NCBI GenBank assembly: GCA_020049415.1
Contig: JAIFKV010000191.1
Coordinates: 1-33,354, forward strand
Direction: 5' to 3'
DNA length: 33,354 nucleotides
From: Betaproteobacteria bacterium
GTDB taxonomy: Bacteria; Pseudomonadota; Gammaproteobacteria; Burkholderiales; Thiobacillaceae
Program-made: the position numbers and the translations under genes
Shown here: positions 25,591-33,296 of the stretch, piece by piece
Layout: every line of letters begins with the position of its first letter
Numbering within the stretch: position 1 is the first letter of the stretch
Notes under the pieces: model-generated
Seen by the model: the letters and a program-made list of their open reading frames with translations, nothing else
The model's database searches: none
What the model was told of the DNA's origin: nothing

Positions 25591-26145
25591 CTAATGCAGC
25601 ACAGTTTTGCTCAACTCACTCAAGATATCCATCAGCAAACTTCGCCCAAGCGCACCCATACCTTTCGATAACTGATCGAAATCGCGCTCGCCATTCACCA
25701 GTCGGCGCATAACGCCACCGAGCCGAGCCATGTCACCGCCGGCACGCACCATCTGTTCCGCCATATTCGCCAGTACCGCCAGCGCCTGCGCATCGCCGCG
25801 CGCACAGGCGCCGATCATCGATGCCAGACCGGGCGCCGCGGCGCTGGCGTCCGGCTTCTTGTCGAGTGGCGGCAAGGAGGCGGGATTGATCAGGCCACGT
25901 AAAACGGCATCGACAACAATGCGGTCTTCATCATCCAAGCCCAGTTTGATCGATTCATCCCGCTTGCCATCGACGATCAAACGCAGCGCCCGCACCAGCG
26001 GCGCCCAGCCCTGTTGCTCGGCCGCCGACAGGGTCTGCATCAAAACCGGCAATTGCTCACGGTCATTCAGCGCCTGAACCACCGCATGAATGAACGGCGC
26101 ATGCATCTGCAACACTTGTTCGACTGCATCGGGAAGTTTAGCCAT
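25591..26145 (-). CDS. Conserved-looking hypothetical protein, 184 aa, coupled to bpt
   Basis: I do not recognise this protein. It is 184 residues, soluble, without signal peptide or membrane segment, and looks almost entirely alpha-helical. There are two helical blocks (about 1-95 and 110-184) joined by a Pro/Ala-rich linker (SLPPLDKKPDASAAAPG). Three phrases recur in character, with short helices punctuated by glycine or aspartate (RALRLIVDGKRDESIKLG, SMIGACARGDAQALAVLANM, RLGGVMRRLVNGERDFDQLS), suggesting helical hairpin repeats. The start is the ATG at 26145, which overlaps the bpt stop by eight bases; a longer frame runs into bpt antiframe sequence and is rejected. It sits third in the aat-bpt run, so a link with N-degron degradation is possible but rests only on position. 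Coding support is the intact frame plus tight packing. Confidence 0.75.
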   Translation of the reverse strand: MAKLPDAVEQVLQMHAPFIHAVVQALNDREQLPVLMQTLSAAEQQGWAPLVRALRLIVDGKRDESIKLGLDDEDRIVVDAVLRGLINPASLPPLDKKPDASAAAPGLASMIGACARGDAQALAVLANMAEQMVRAGGDMARLGGVMRRLVNGERDFDQLSKGMGALGRSLLMDILSELSKTVLH

Positions 26146-26872
26146 TGCGGTACTCCAATCTTTGCCAGCGCCCATCACATACGCCTTCGAGCGGACGGAA
26201 ATTGCGTTTGTAAGCCATCTTGTTGCACGCCTCGATCCAATACCCCAGATAGACAAAAGGCAGACCAATTTCTTGCGCCAGACGAATCTGGGTGAGGACG
26301 CCAAAAGTACCCAAGCCGCGCTTCTCCAGGTTGGGGTCAAAGAACGTATAAACAGCGGACAAGCCATCAATGAGTTTATCCACCAGCGCCACCATCACCA
26401 CCCCACCTTCCAGGCTGAATTCCGCCAATACGCTATCGACCCGGCTTTGCAGCAAGAAACCGCGAAATTGTTCCCGATCATCCTGATCCATGCCGCCGCC
26501 AGCATGCCGCGCAGCTTGATAACGCTGATACAAACGGTAATGCGCCTCATCGAAAACGAGCGGACGCAAACGTAACGTCAAATCGGCATTACGATTCTGG
26601 CAACGTCGCTGTGCCCGGTTGGGTTCAAATTCGGCCACCGGCACACGCACCGAGACACACGCCCGACAGGCATCACAACGCGGCCGATAGACATGCTGTC
26701 CGCTTCGCCGAAACCCAAGCCGCACCAACTCACTGTAAACAGAGCTATCGATCAAACTGTCTGGCGCGGCGACCTGCGAGCGCGACTGTCGTCCAGGCAG
26801 ATAACTGCATGGATAGCTTGCGGTGAGATAAAACTGCAAGCGAAAAATGGGCAGGTCTTTGGCGTAACTCAT
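26138..26872 (-). CDS. bpt: Aspartate/glutamate leucyltransferase (bacterial Ate1-type)
   Basis: Bpt attaches leucine from Leu-tRNA to N-terminal Asp or Glu of proteins, marking them for the ClpS/ClpAP N-degron route. The 244-residue protein carries the ATE-N domain with its cysteines (YPCSYLPGR near the N-terminus and [15 protein letters not shown] around residues 73-83) and the ATE-C domain with FCDPNLEKR-like [21 protein letters not shown] and [20 protein letters not shown]. The start is the ATG that overlaps the aat stop (ATGA); a longer frame upstream lies in aat and is rejected. Paired with aat, it gives two aminoacyl-transferases of the same pathway in one transcript. Leucyl rather than arginyl transfer is inferred from the bacterial Bpt branch, not proven from sequence. 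Confidence 0.95.
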   Translation of the reverse strand: MSYAKDLPIFRLQFYLTASYPCSYLPGRQSRSQVAAPDSLIDSSVYSELVRLGFRRSGQHVYRPRCDACRACVSVRVPVAEFEPNRAQRRCQNRNADLTLRLRPLVFDEAHYRLYQRYQAARHAGGGMDQDDREQFRGFLLQSRVDSVLAEFSLEGGVVMVALVDKLIDGLSAVYTFFDPNLEKRGLGTFGVLTQIRLAQEIGLPFVYLGYWIEACNKMAYKRNFRPLEGVCDGRWQRLEYRNG

Positions 26873-27591
26873 ACTGACCGGGGCGATAGCAATGGAAGCA
26901 GTTGATTTTGCGGCAAGAGTTTCCAGCCGGTAAACCCGGGGCGCACCGCATGTTGATCCAGCAATGCCGAAAACTCGGCGCGCGCAATCTCGCGAGCGCC
27001 AAGCGAAGCCAAATGCGACGTCGTCATCTGACAATCGATCACGCCGAAATCCACTTTGTGCAACCAGCCCGCCAGATGAGCAAGCGCAATCTTCGACGCA
27101 TCGGTCTGACGCGTGAACATCGATTCACCAAAGAAAACGCGACCGATGGCGACACCATACAAACCGCCCGCCAGTTCGTCGCCGATCCAGGTTTCAATCG
27201 AATGTGCATGGCCAGCAGCATGCAACGCAGTGTAAGCCGCGATCATCGGCTCGCTGATCCAGGTTCCTGCCGCGCCATCGCGTGGTGCGGCACATTCACG
27301 CATCACCCGGTTGAACGCAGTGTCTATCCGCACACTGTAATTGCCGCAAGCCAAGCGCTTTCTGAGTGAACGCGAAAGTTTGAATTCAGCCGGAAACAAC
27401 ACCATGCGCGGGTCCGGCGACCACCACAGAATTGGTTCATCAGCATTGAACCAGGGAAAAATGCCATGCCGGTAAGCGGCCAGCAAACGCGGCATCGACA
27501 AATCCGCGCCCGCCGCCAACAAGCCGTTGTATTCCCGTGAAGCCCGATGCACGGGCGGAAATGGGTCGTTAGCGTGGAGCCAGGGAATCAC
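26869..27591 (-). CDS. aat: Leucyl/phenylalanyl-tRNA--protein transferase
   Basis: Aat adds Leu or Phe to proteins with N-terminal Lys or Arg, creating N-degrons read by ClpS. The 240-residue protein shows all family landmarks: [42 protein letters not shown], the central [29 protein letters not shown] and [17 protein letters not shown] near the C-terminus. The start is a GTG at 27591 with the short N-terminus [13 protein letters not shown], standard for betaproteobacterial Aat. It overlaps bpt by four bases and follows rdgB by 18 bases. The pair aat-bpt is a common proteobacterial N-degron module; clpS and clpA are not in the window. Confidence 0.96.
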   Translation of the reverse strand: MIPWLHANDPFPPVHRASREYNGLLAAGADLSMPRLLAAYRHGIFPWFNADEPILWWSPDPRMVLFPAEFKLSRSLRKRLACGNYSVRIDTAFNRVMRECAAPRDGAAGTWISEPMIAAYTALHAAGHAHSIETWIGDELAGGLYGVAIGRVFFGESMFTRQTDASKIALAHLAGWLHKVDFGVIDCQMTTSHLASLGAREIARAEFSALLDQHAVRPGFTGWKLLPQNQLLPLLSPRSV

Positions 27592-27609
27592 TTCCGAACC
27601 AAGCCAAAA

Positions 27610-28194
27610 TCAAGCGCGCAGCTTCTCGGCTAATGCGCGCAAAGCCTGACCGCGATGGCTGATGCCATTTTTCACTTCCATGCTCAATTCGGCGCCAGTC
27701 TGGCCAAACTCGGGTAGCAGGAAATACGGGTCGTAACCAAAACCGCCATCGCCGCGCGGCGTGTCGATAATTTCGCCATGCCAGGCGCCTTCGGCGATGA
27801 TCGGCTGCGGATCATCGGCGTAACGCACATAGACCATGACGCAGTAGTAATGCGCCCGCCGATTCGATTCACCTTGCAGCGCTTCGATAAGTTTCTGATT
27901 ATTGCGTTCGTCTGATTTTGGCTCACCCGCATAACGCGCGGAGTACACGCCGGGCGCGCCGTTGAGCGCATCGACACAGATACCGGAATCGTCGGCCAAC
28001 GCCGGCAAGCCGGTATGCGCGGAAGCATGGCGTGCCTTGGCAATACAGTTCTCGACAAAGGTGACATGCGGTTCCGGACACTCCGGCACGCCGAACGCGC
28101 CTTGCGGCATGGCCTCGAAATCGAGTGGCTCCAGAATGCGCGCAATCTCACGCAATTTTCCGGCGTTGTTGGAGGCGATGACGACTTTGCTCAT
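27610..28194 (-). CDS. rdgB: XTP/dITP pyrophosphatase (house-cleaning nucleotidase)
   Basis: RdgB hydrolyses dITP, dXTP and their ribo-forms to monophosphates, keeping deaminated purines out of DNA and RNA. The 194-residue Ham1-type protein opens with VIASNNAGKLREIARIL, the substrate and metal loop. It then has FVENCIAKARHAS, LPALADDSGICVDALNGAPGVYSARYAG with the acidic metal ligands, and the C-terminal FGYDPYFLLPEFGQTGAELS and NGISHRGQALRAL. The ATG at 28194 sits one base after the rph stop region, so the two are almost fused on the transcript. The rph-rdgB order is widely conserved; hemW, which often follows, is replaced here by aat. Confidence 0.97.
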   Translation of the reverse strand: MSKVVIASNNAGKLREIARILEPLDFEAMPQGAFGVPECPEPHVTFVENCIAKARHASAHTGLPALADDSGICVDALNGAPGVYSARYAGEPKSDERNNQKLIEALQGESNRRAHYYCVMVYVRYADDPQPIIAEGAWHGEIIDTPRGDGGFGYDPYFLLPEFGQTGAELSMEVKNGISHRGQALRALAEKLRA

Positions 28195-28195
28195 T

Positions 28196-28924
28196 TCAGG
28201 ACTCCAGCGCGGCGGTTTGCGCCAGCATCAATTCACGAATCCCCTTCTCGGCCAGATCGAGCAACGCATTCAATTCCGCCCGCGAGAAAGCCGCGCCTTC
28301 GGCGGTGCCCTGCACCTCGATCAAACCACCGGCCCCCATCATCACCACGTTCATATCGGTATCGCAATCGACATCCTCGGCGTAATCCAGATCCAGCACC
28401 GGCGTGCCTTGCCAGACGCCCACCGAGATCGCCGCGACATGGTCGCGCATCACATTGGCCGGCAGTTTGCCGCGCGCCACCAACCAATTCAGTGCATCCT
28501 GCACCGCCACCCAGGCACCGGTAATACTCGCGGTGCGCGTACCGCCATCGGCTTGCAACACATCGCAATCGACATGAATGGTGCGTTCACCCAGTTTTTC
28601 CAGATCTACCGCCGCGCGCAGACTGCGCCCAATCAAACGTTGAATCTCCTGTGTTCGGCCCGATTGCTTGCCACGCGCCGCTTCACGATCACCACGGGTA
28701 TGCGTGGCGCGCGGCAACATGCCGTATTCAGCGGTCAACCAACCCGCGCCAGTCCCCCGCACATGCGGCGGCACTTTTTCCAGCACACTGGCAGTACAAA
28801 GCACCTTGGTATCGCCGCATTCAACGAGGACGCTGCCTTCGGCATGCTTGGTATATTTTCGGCTGAGTCGAATTTCGCGCAACTGATCGGCGGCGCGTCC
28901 TGAAGGGCGTTGCAAAGTCGTCAT
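28196..28924 (-). CDS. rph: Ribonuclease PH
   Basis: RNase PH is a phosphorolytic 3'-5' exoribonuclease that trims tRNA precursors. The 242-residue protein begins [38 protein letters not shown], the PH-family N-terminal phrase. It continues with [17 protein letters not shown] and the [20 protein letters not shown] helix that contacts RNA, the [18 protein letters not shown] phosphate site, and [18 protein letters not shown] near the C-terminus. All are diagnostic. The ATG at 28924 follows the PP2C stop by 23 bases; rdgB follows within a couple of bases. The frame is intact, unlike the frameshifted rph of E. coli K-12. Confidence 0.97.
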   Translation of the reverse strand: MTTLQRPSGRAADQLREIRLSRKYTKHAEGSVLVECGDTKVLCTASVLEKVPPHVRGTGAGWLTAEYGMLPRATHTRGDREAARGKQSGRTQEIQRLIGRSLRAAVDLEKLGERTIHVDCDVLQADGGTRTASITGAWVAVQDALNWLVARGKLPANVMRDHVAAISVGVWQGTPVLDLDYAEDVDCDTDMNVVMMGAGGLIEVQGTAEGAAFSRAELNALLDLAEKGIRELMLAQTAALES

Positions 28925-28947
28925 GTCTTACCTTGATTGAAAAAAGA

Positions 28948-29859
28948 TTAATTTTTGCCGTATTTCGCCAGTGCGGCCTGTATTTCGGCCATTGCCAGAT
29001 CAATTTCATTATCGGTAGAGAGCGGATCAGACGGCATTTTGCCGCCGAGATTGCGCAGCTGCGTCGTAAAGCCATCCAGCCCCAGATCGTTGCCCACCAT
29101 CAACTCGCTGGCATCAAAACGCTCCTCGCCAAAACGCATGGCAACAACAGAGAGATTGTCACCATGTTGGCCGGAACGGAATTCCGCATGGTCCATCATG
29201 TGTTTGACCGCACGCTCAAGCGGATAAGCGCGCAACGTCGACAGCATTTCCGAGGCAGTCAATTCCGGCCACACCCCATCGGTGCACATCAACAGCACAT
29301 CCCCATCATGCAATCTGGCCGGCTGTGCCAACTCGATATCCGGCAGCATATAGCCGCCCACCGAGTTGTATAGTTTGTTGCGGTCCGGATGCGTGCCCAT
29401 CTCCGCTTCGCTGATCACGCCATCATCAAATAACTGCTGCACCGCCGAGTGGTCATGAGTGCGAAACAAAGTATCACGCCGGCTGAAATGATAAAGGCGC
29501 GAATCGCCCACATGCGCCCAGCACGCCATGCCCTTCTGCACCACGCAAACGACACAGGTGGTGCGTGGCGGATCAGCCATACGTTTACGCAACGCATATT
29601 CATTGATGGCATCGTGAGCGGCATAAATCCCATCCAGCAAGAAACTGCCCAAGTCCTGTAGTTTCGGCTTGGCGCGCGCTTGAAAAAGGCTGGAAATAAC
29701 CTGAACAGTCAACTGAGAGGCGACTTCTCCATTGCTGTGCCCCCCCATACCATCAGCCAAAACCATGAGTAAAGCATCCGAAGTATAGGAATAGGCAACC
29801 CGGTCTTCGTTATAAGGACGGCCGCCGCGTCGACTGGCCTGGTAGACGACGTATTTCAT
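28948..29859 (-). CDS. PP2C-type Ser/Thr protein phosphatase
   Basis: A 303-residue cytoplasmic metal-dependent phosphatase. The PPM motifs carrying the metal-binding aspartates and their neighbours appear in order: RPYNEDRVAY (17-20 NEDR), VLADGMGGHSNGE (36-41), AHVGDSRLYHF, MCTDGVWPELT and GDNLSVVAMRF. The C-terminal 60 residues form a short helical tail (MAEIQAALAKYG). No membrane segment is seen. Its start overlaps the kinase stop in an ATGA, so kinase and phosphatase are produced as a coupled pair, and it most likely reverses that kinase's phosphorylation. The pair precedes rph-rdgB in many betaproteobacteria. Targets are unknown. Confidence 0.95.
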   Translation of the reverse strand: MKYVVYQASRRGGRPYNEDRVAYSYTSDALLMVLADGMGGHSNGEVASQLTVQVISSLFQARAKPKLQDLGSFLLDGIYAAHDAINEYALRKRMADPPRTTCVVCVVQKGMACWAHVGDSRLYHFSRRDTLFRTHDHSAVQQLFDDGVISEAEMGTHPDRNKLYNSVGGYMLPDIELAQPARLHDGDVLLMCTDGVWPELTASEMLSTLRAYPLERAVKHMMDHAEFRSGQHGDNLSVVAMRFGEERFDASELMVGNDLGLDGFTTQLRNLGGKMPSDPLSTDNEIDLAMAEIQAALAKYGKN

Positions 29860-30794
29860 AATTCTCGGGTAAGTCTTTCTTTGATCAGCGCAAACAGCGT
29901 CGGCTTATGCATGCGCGCAGCCTCGGCCATATTGATAAGTTGCTTCTGCACCGAGAAAACGCTTTGCGGCCGCGCGGTGTAATTCAGGCTAAGCATGGAA
30001 TCGACCAATTCAAGCAAGCCCTTTGAATAGATGCCGGTATGTGACTTCGATACGGGCAACAACTTGTCTTTTTCTACCCGTTCGTCAGCCGGCGGCGGCG
30101 GGCCTTTGGTCATGCAGGCGTACATGGTCGCCCCAACGCTGTAGATATCGGTCCACGGACCAAGTCGATCACGCTGCTTGTATTGCTCCGGCGCGGCAAA
30201 ACCAGGTGTATACATCGGTGAAGACATGAAATCTTGCGACAAGGCATGCCGCGCGGCGCCAAAGTCGATCAGAACCGGCGAACCGTCAGCGCGGATGTAA
30301 ATATTGGAAGGCTTGATATCGAGATGCAGAATCTTGTGCGCATGCACTTCGCGAAGTCCATTGAGCAACTGGATGAACACCCGGCGCAAAAAGGTTTCAC
30401 GCATCGGTTCCTCATGGCCGACGATATGCCGTTGCAGCGTTTTACCCTGCTCGTACTTCATCACCATGTAAACGGTGTCGTTGGCGCGGAAAAAATTCAC
30501 CACCTTGACCACGTTCGGATGCCGAATCCCCGCCAACGAACGGCCTTCCTCGAAAAAACACTTCATGCCGTAGCGGAAGGAAGACTCCTTGTCGACCGAA
30601 AGCGGATGCACCGTACCCTGTTCGCCGCGTTTGACAACGCCGCCAGGCAGATATTCCTTGATCGCCACCGGTTGGCCATCGGCATCAAAAGCCAGATAAA
30701 CAAGCGAAAAACCGCCACCTCCGATTCTACGATCGATGATGTACTCGCCCAGGTGATAGCCATGGGTCAAGGGATCGGTGGTTTGAGCAGCCAT
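29856..30794 (-). CDS. Soluble Hanks-type Ser/Thr protein kinase
   Basis: A 312-residue kinase without membrane or sensor domain. Kinase subdomains are complete: glycine loop RIGGGGFSLVYLA, ATP lysine Lys46 in VAIKEYLP, helix-C glutamate in FFEEGRSL (Glu83), catalytic loop HLDIKPSNIYI (157-167), DFG at 177-179 and APE at 201-203. The catalytic loop reads HLD rather than HRD: the catalytic aspartate is kept but the arginine that usually senses activation-loop phosphorylation is missing, so the enzyme may not need such phosphorylation. The VAIKEYLP phrase marks a proteobacterial branch. It overlaps the PP2C gene by four bases and diverges from yicC. The absence of PASTA or FHA domains leaves its input signal open. 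Confidence 0.94.
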   Translation of the reverse strand: MAAQTTDPLTHGYHLGEYIIDRRIGGGGFSLVYLAFDADGQPVAIKEYLPGGVVKRGEQGTVHPLSVDKESSFRYGMKCFFEEGRSLAGIRHPNVVKVVNFFRANDTVYMVMKYEQGKTLQRHIVGHEEPMRETFLRRVFIQLLNGLREVHAHKILHLDIKPSNIYIRADGSPVLIDFGAARHALSQDFMSSPMYTPGFAAPEQYKQRDRLGPWTDIYSVGATMYACMTKGPPPPADERVEKDKLLPVSKSHTGIYSKGLLELVDSMLSLNYTARPQSVFSVQKQLINMAEAARMHKPTLFALIKERLTREL

Positions 30795-30873
30795 TAATGG
30801 GAAGGCATATTACGACAGAGTAAACTGCGCGGCGCGCAACAATCACCGAAGGATAACCAAGATCGTGCCCGCC

Positions 30874-31815
30874 ATGAAAGAAACCCAACAGGAAAGATCC
30901 GCCAACGACAAACAAAAACGCTCTGGCGCGCCCGAAAGCCTTCGCAGCATGACCGGCTACGCGGTTGAAACCGCCGATTTGCCCAGCGGCCAGCTCTCAC
31001 TCGAATTGCGCGCCGTCAACTCGCGTTTTCTCGACCTCACCTTCCGCATGGGCGAAGATTTTCGTGCTCTCGAACCCACCCTGCGAGCCTCCATCGGCGA
31101 GCAAGTCAAACGTGGCAAGATGGAATGTCGCATCAACTTCATGCCGCGCGAAGATGCCGCCCTGCCAAGCGGGCTGAACGGTCCGCTGCTAGCACAACTG
31201 CAAGCCCTGTCACACGCCACGCTGGATTCATTCCCAGAAGCCCGCCCGCTCGCCGTAAATGAAATTTTGCGCTGGCCCGGCATGCTCGGCGATACCACGC
31301 CCGACCCGCAAATCCTGCACGCCAGCGCACTGAATCTGATGCAAACCGCACTGACCCAATTCAACGCCAGCCGAACACGTGAAGGCGACAAACTTAAAGC
31401 CGTCATTCTCGACCGTGTCGCCGGCATCCGCAGCCATGTCGAACGAATTCGCCCACGCACCGGCGAAATCGTCGCCGCCTATCGTGAAAAACTCGGCAAG
31501 CGTCTGGAAGAACTACTCCCCGCCGCAAACAACCCGCTCGACCGCGACCGCCTCAACCAGGAAGTCATCCTGTTCGCCCAAAAAATCGACGTTGACGAAG
31601 AACTCGACCGGCTAGAAACACATCTCGACGAAGTCACCCGCGCCCTCAATGCCGGCGGCGCAGCCGGTAAACGACTGGATTTCCTGATGCAGGAACTCAA
31701 CCGCGAAGCCAATACGCTGGGCTCCAAATCAGCATCGCTGGAACTCACCCAGACTTCAGTGGAATTGAAAGTATTGATCGAGCAGATGCGCGAGCAGATA
31801 CAGAACATTGAATAG
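30874..31815 (+). CDS. yicC: YicC/YloC family endoribonuclease
   Basis: YicC proteins are endoribonucleases linked to small-RNA turnover and stationary-phase survival. The family N-terminal domain starts at SMTGYAVETADLPSGQLSLELRAVNSRFLDL and includes RGKMECRINF. The C-terminal DUF1732 region has EEVILFAQKIDVDEELDRLETHL-like sequence and ends FLMQELNREANTLGSKSASLELTQTSVELKVLIEQMREQIQNIE, which is diagnostic. From the ATG at 30874 it has 313 residues with a 25-residue charged leader before SMTGYA; an ATG at 30949 would start inside the conserved SMTGYA phrase, and a GTG at 30865 adds three residues. It diverges from the kinase gene and ends 40 bases before an intrinsic terminator. In betaproteobacteria gmk commonly follows; here an integrase follows. 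Confidence 0.94.
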   Translation: MKETQQERSANDKQKRSGAPESLRSMTGYAVETADLPSGQLSLELRAVNSRFLDLTFRMGEDFRALEPTLRASIGEQVKRGKMECRINFMPREDAALPSGLNGPLLAQLQALSHATLDSFPEARPLAVNEILRWPGMLGDTTPDPQILHASALNLMQTALTQFNASRTREGDKLKAVILDRVAGIRSHVERIRPRTGEIVAAYREKLGKRLEELLPAANNPLDRDRLNQEVILFAQKIDVDEELDRLETHLDEVTRALNAGGAAGKRLDFLMQELNREANTLGSKSASLELTQTSVELKVLIEQMREQIQNIE

Positions 31816-31855
31816 TGTTTTTCACTGTCCGGATGTGTAGCCAGACACCCTCACG

Positions 31856-31878
31856 AAGCCCGCAAATGCGGGCTTTTT
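31856..31878 (+). terminator. Intrinsic terminator after yicC
   Basis: AAGCCCGC (31856-31863) pairs with GCGGGCTT (31868-31875) around AAAT and is followed directly by a run of five T. It sits 41 bases after the yicC stop and separates the housekeeping side from the integrase side. Confidence 0.9.
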
Positions 31879-31915
31879 CATTCCATTCGATATTCCGTTG
31901 TCCGATGCCATCCGC

Positions 31916-31921
31916 TATAAT
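31916..31921 (+). promoter_or_regulatory. Candidate -10 box of the integrase promoter
   Basis: A perfect TATAAT lies at 31916-31921. A matching -35 is weak: TTCCGT at 31893-31898 has the right 17-base spacing but poor consensus. Transcription would start near 31928, inside the first repeat of the GTGTAGCTAG block, about 130 bases before the integrase start codon. Confidence 0.45.
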
Positions 31922-31995
31922 TTGTGTAGCTAGGCGTGTAGCTAGGTTCTAGCTACACACAACATCAAGACCAGGAAGAATCCTAGCTACACAAA
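31921..31995. repeat. Four-copy inverted/direct repeat block upstream of the integrase
   Basis: The 10-mer GTGTAGCTAG occurs at 31924-31933 and 31936-31945 in direct orientation, and its reverse complement CTAGCTACAC at 31949-31958 and 31983-31992. The inner pair forms a perfect 10-base palindrome with a three-base GTT loop. The outer pair extends to 14 perfect bases, TTTGTGTAGCTAGG (31921-31934) against CCTAGCTACACAAA (31982-31995). A partial fifth copy, TGTGTAGC, lies at 31834-31841 on the other side of the yicC terminator. The remainder of the 31816-32057 gap, 31996-32043, shows no recognised element. Likely roles are integrase binding sites of an attachment region or an autoregulatory operator. 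Confidence 0.85.
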
Positions 31996-32057
31996 ATCCA
32001 CGTCAACCCAACAAGAGCAAGGGTTACGACAGTTCACTGGAAGCGAGGGAATACGCA

Positions 32058-33296
32058 ATGAGTACACTTTCCGACGTCCAAATAAAGGCCTGGATCAAGG
32101 CCGGAATTCCGATAAATGGCAAGAGCGATGGCGATGGGCTGACCTTCACGCTCTCGAAAGCAGGGGTTGCTTCCTGGGTACTACGCTATCGCATTGCCGG
32201 AAAACAGCGAGAACTCACCCTCGGGCGCTACCCAGACATTGGCGTCAAAGCCGCGCGCGAGATGGCGGCAGCCAAGCGTGTGGAGGTGCAGCAGGTTATC
32301 GACGTTGCTGCCGTCAAGCAGCAGAAGAAAGCAGAAATCAAGCAATCCGGCACGGTCAACGAGCTGGCCGAGCTATGGCTTGACCACGTACCCCGGCGAA
32401 AACACAAACACCCCGAAGTCACCGAGCGGGTATTCACCCGCGACATCCTGCCGGCCCTGGGCAAGAAGATTCCCAAGGAAGTGACATCGGCAGACGTCAC
32501 CCGGCTTCTCGCCAAGATCAACGCCAGCGGCAGGCCGACGATAGCCAATGACGTGCTACGGCACTTGCGCGCCATGTTCGACTACGGCGAAGCCCTGGGC
32601 ATGGTGGAGCGCAGCCCTGCCGACAAGATCAAGGCAGACCACGCCGGCGGCAAGGAAGAAGCCAGGACGCGCGCGCTTAGCCAGGCCGAACTCACCAAAC
32701 TGTTCAAGGCCATGCGCGAAGCCGGGCCGAAGTTCACGCGGGACAACACCCTCGCCGTCTGGCTACTGCTGACCCTCGCCTGCCGCAAGATGGAGCTATT
32801 CGGCGCGACCTGGGCGGAGTTCGACCTTGATGCGGGCTTATGGCGCATCCCGGCAAGCCGGACAAAAACCAACGAATCCCGCGAGCTTCCCCTACCCGCT
32901 CAAGCGATCAACTGGCTGCAAGAACTGCATACCCGAGCGTGTGGTAGCGATTACGTTTTCCCCGCGCGGCGGGCAAGCAAACGCTTCCCGCATGTATCCC
33001 CCGATACCACCTGGCGCGCACTGCACGAGCTGCCGCATGGGCTGGAACCCTTCACCGTGCATGACCTGCGCCGGACTGCGCGCAGCCTCATGAGTGACCT
33101 GAGCATCCCCTTCGACGTGGCGGAGAAAGTGCTAGGCCACAAGCTGCCAGGCACAGCGGCAATCTACGACCGGGGCGGCGCGGCAGAGCAGCAGCGCAAG
33201 GCGATTGAGAAGCTGGCGGAATTGATTGCCGCACTTGATCGCGGCGAGAGTGCAGGCGGCAAGGTTGTCCAGATACGGGCGAAGGTGGCAGCGTGA
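32058..33296 (+). CDS. Tyrosine-type integrase (P4-like, DUF4102 N-terminus)
   Basis: A 412-residue site-specific recombinase of the prophage/island integrase type. The N-terminal DUF4102 arm-binding domain (about residues 5-85, SDGDGLTFTLSKAGVASWVLRY and LGRYPDIGVKAAREMA) is followed by a core-binding domain (about 98-195). The catalytic domain has every active residue: Arg243 (CRKMELFGATW), Lys270 (SRTKTNESRELPL), His335 and Arg338 (HDLRRTARS), His361 (LGHKLPGTAAIYDR) and the nucleophile Tyr370. The ATG has GAGGGA seven bases upstream. The frame is intact, so the integrase may be functional. It reads away from yicC into the presumed island. Unlike most P4-like integrases, no tRNA gene lies beside it in the visible sequence. 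Confidence 0.95.
   Translation: MSTLSDVQIKAWIKAGIPINGKSDGDGLTFTLSKAGVASWVLRYRIAGKQRELTLGRYPDIGVKAAREMAAAKRVEVQQVIDVAAVKQQKKAEIKQSGTVNELAELWLDHVPRRKHKHPEVTERVFTRDILPALGKKIPKEVTSADVTRLLAKINASGRPTIANDVLRHLRAMFDYGEALGMVERSPADKIKADHAGGKEEARTRALSQAELTKLFKAMREAGPKFTRDNTLAVWLLLTLACRKMELFGATWAEFDLDAGLWRIPASRTKTNESRELPLPAQAINWLQELHTRACGSDYVFPARRASKRFPHVSPDTTWRALHELPHGLEPFTVHDLRRTARSLMSDLSIPFDVAEKVLGHKLPGTAAIYDRGGAAEQQRKAIEKLAELIAALDRGESAGGKVVQIRAKVAA

Noticed and set aside
31921..31995. A CRISPR array
   Set aside because: The units are 10 bases, in mixed orientation and unevenly spaced, with no spacers of constant length and no cas gene.
31816..32057. A tRNA or tRNA 3' end as the integration target
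   Set aside because: No cloverleaf, no T-arm consensus and no CCA-adjacent acceptor pairing could be found; TTCGATATTCC near 31886-31896 only superficially resembles a T loop.
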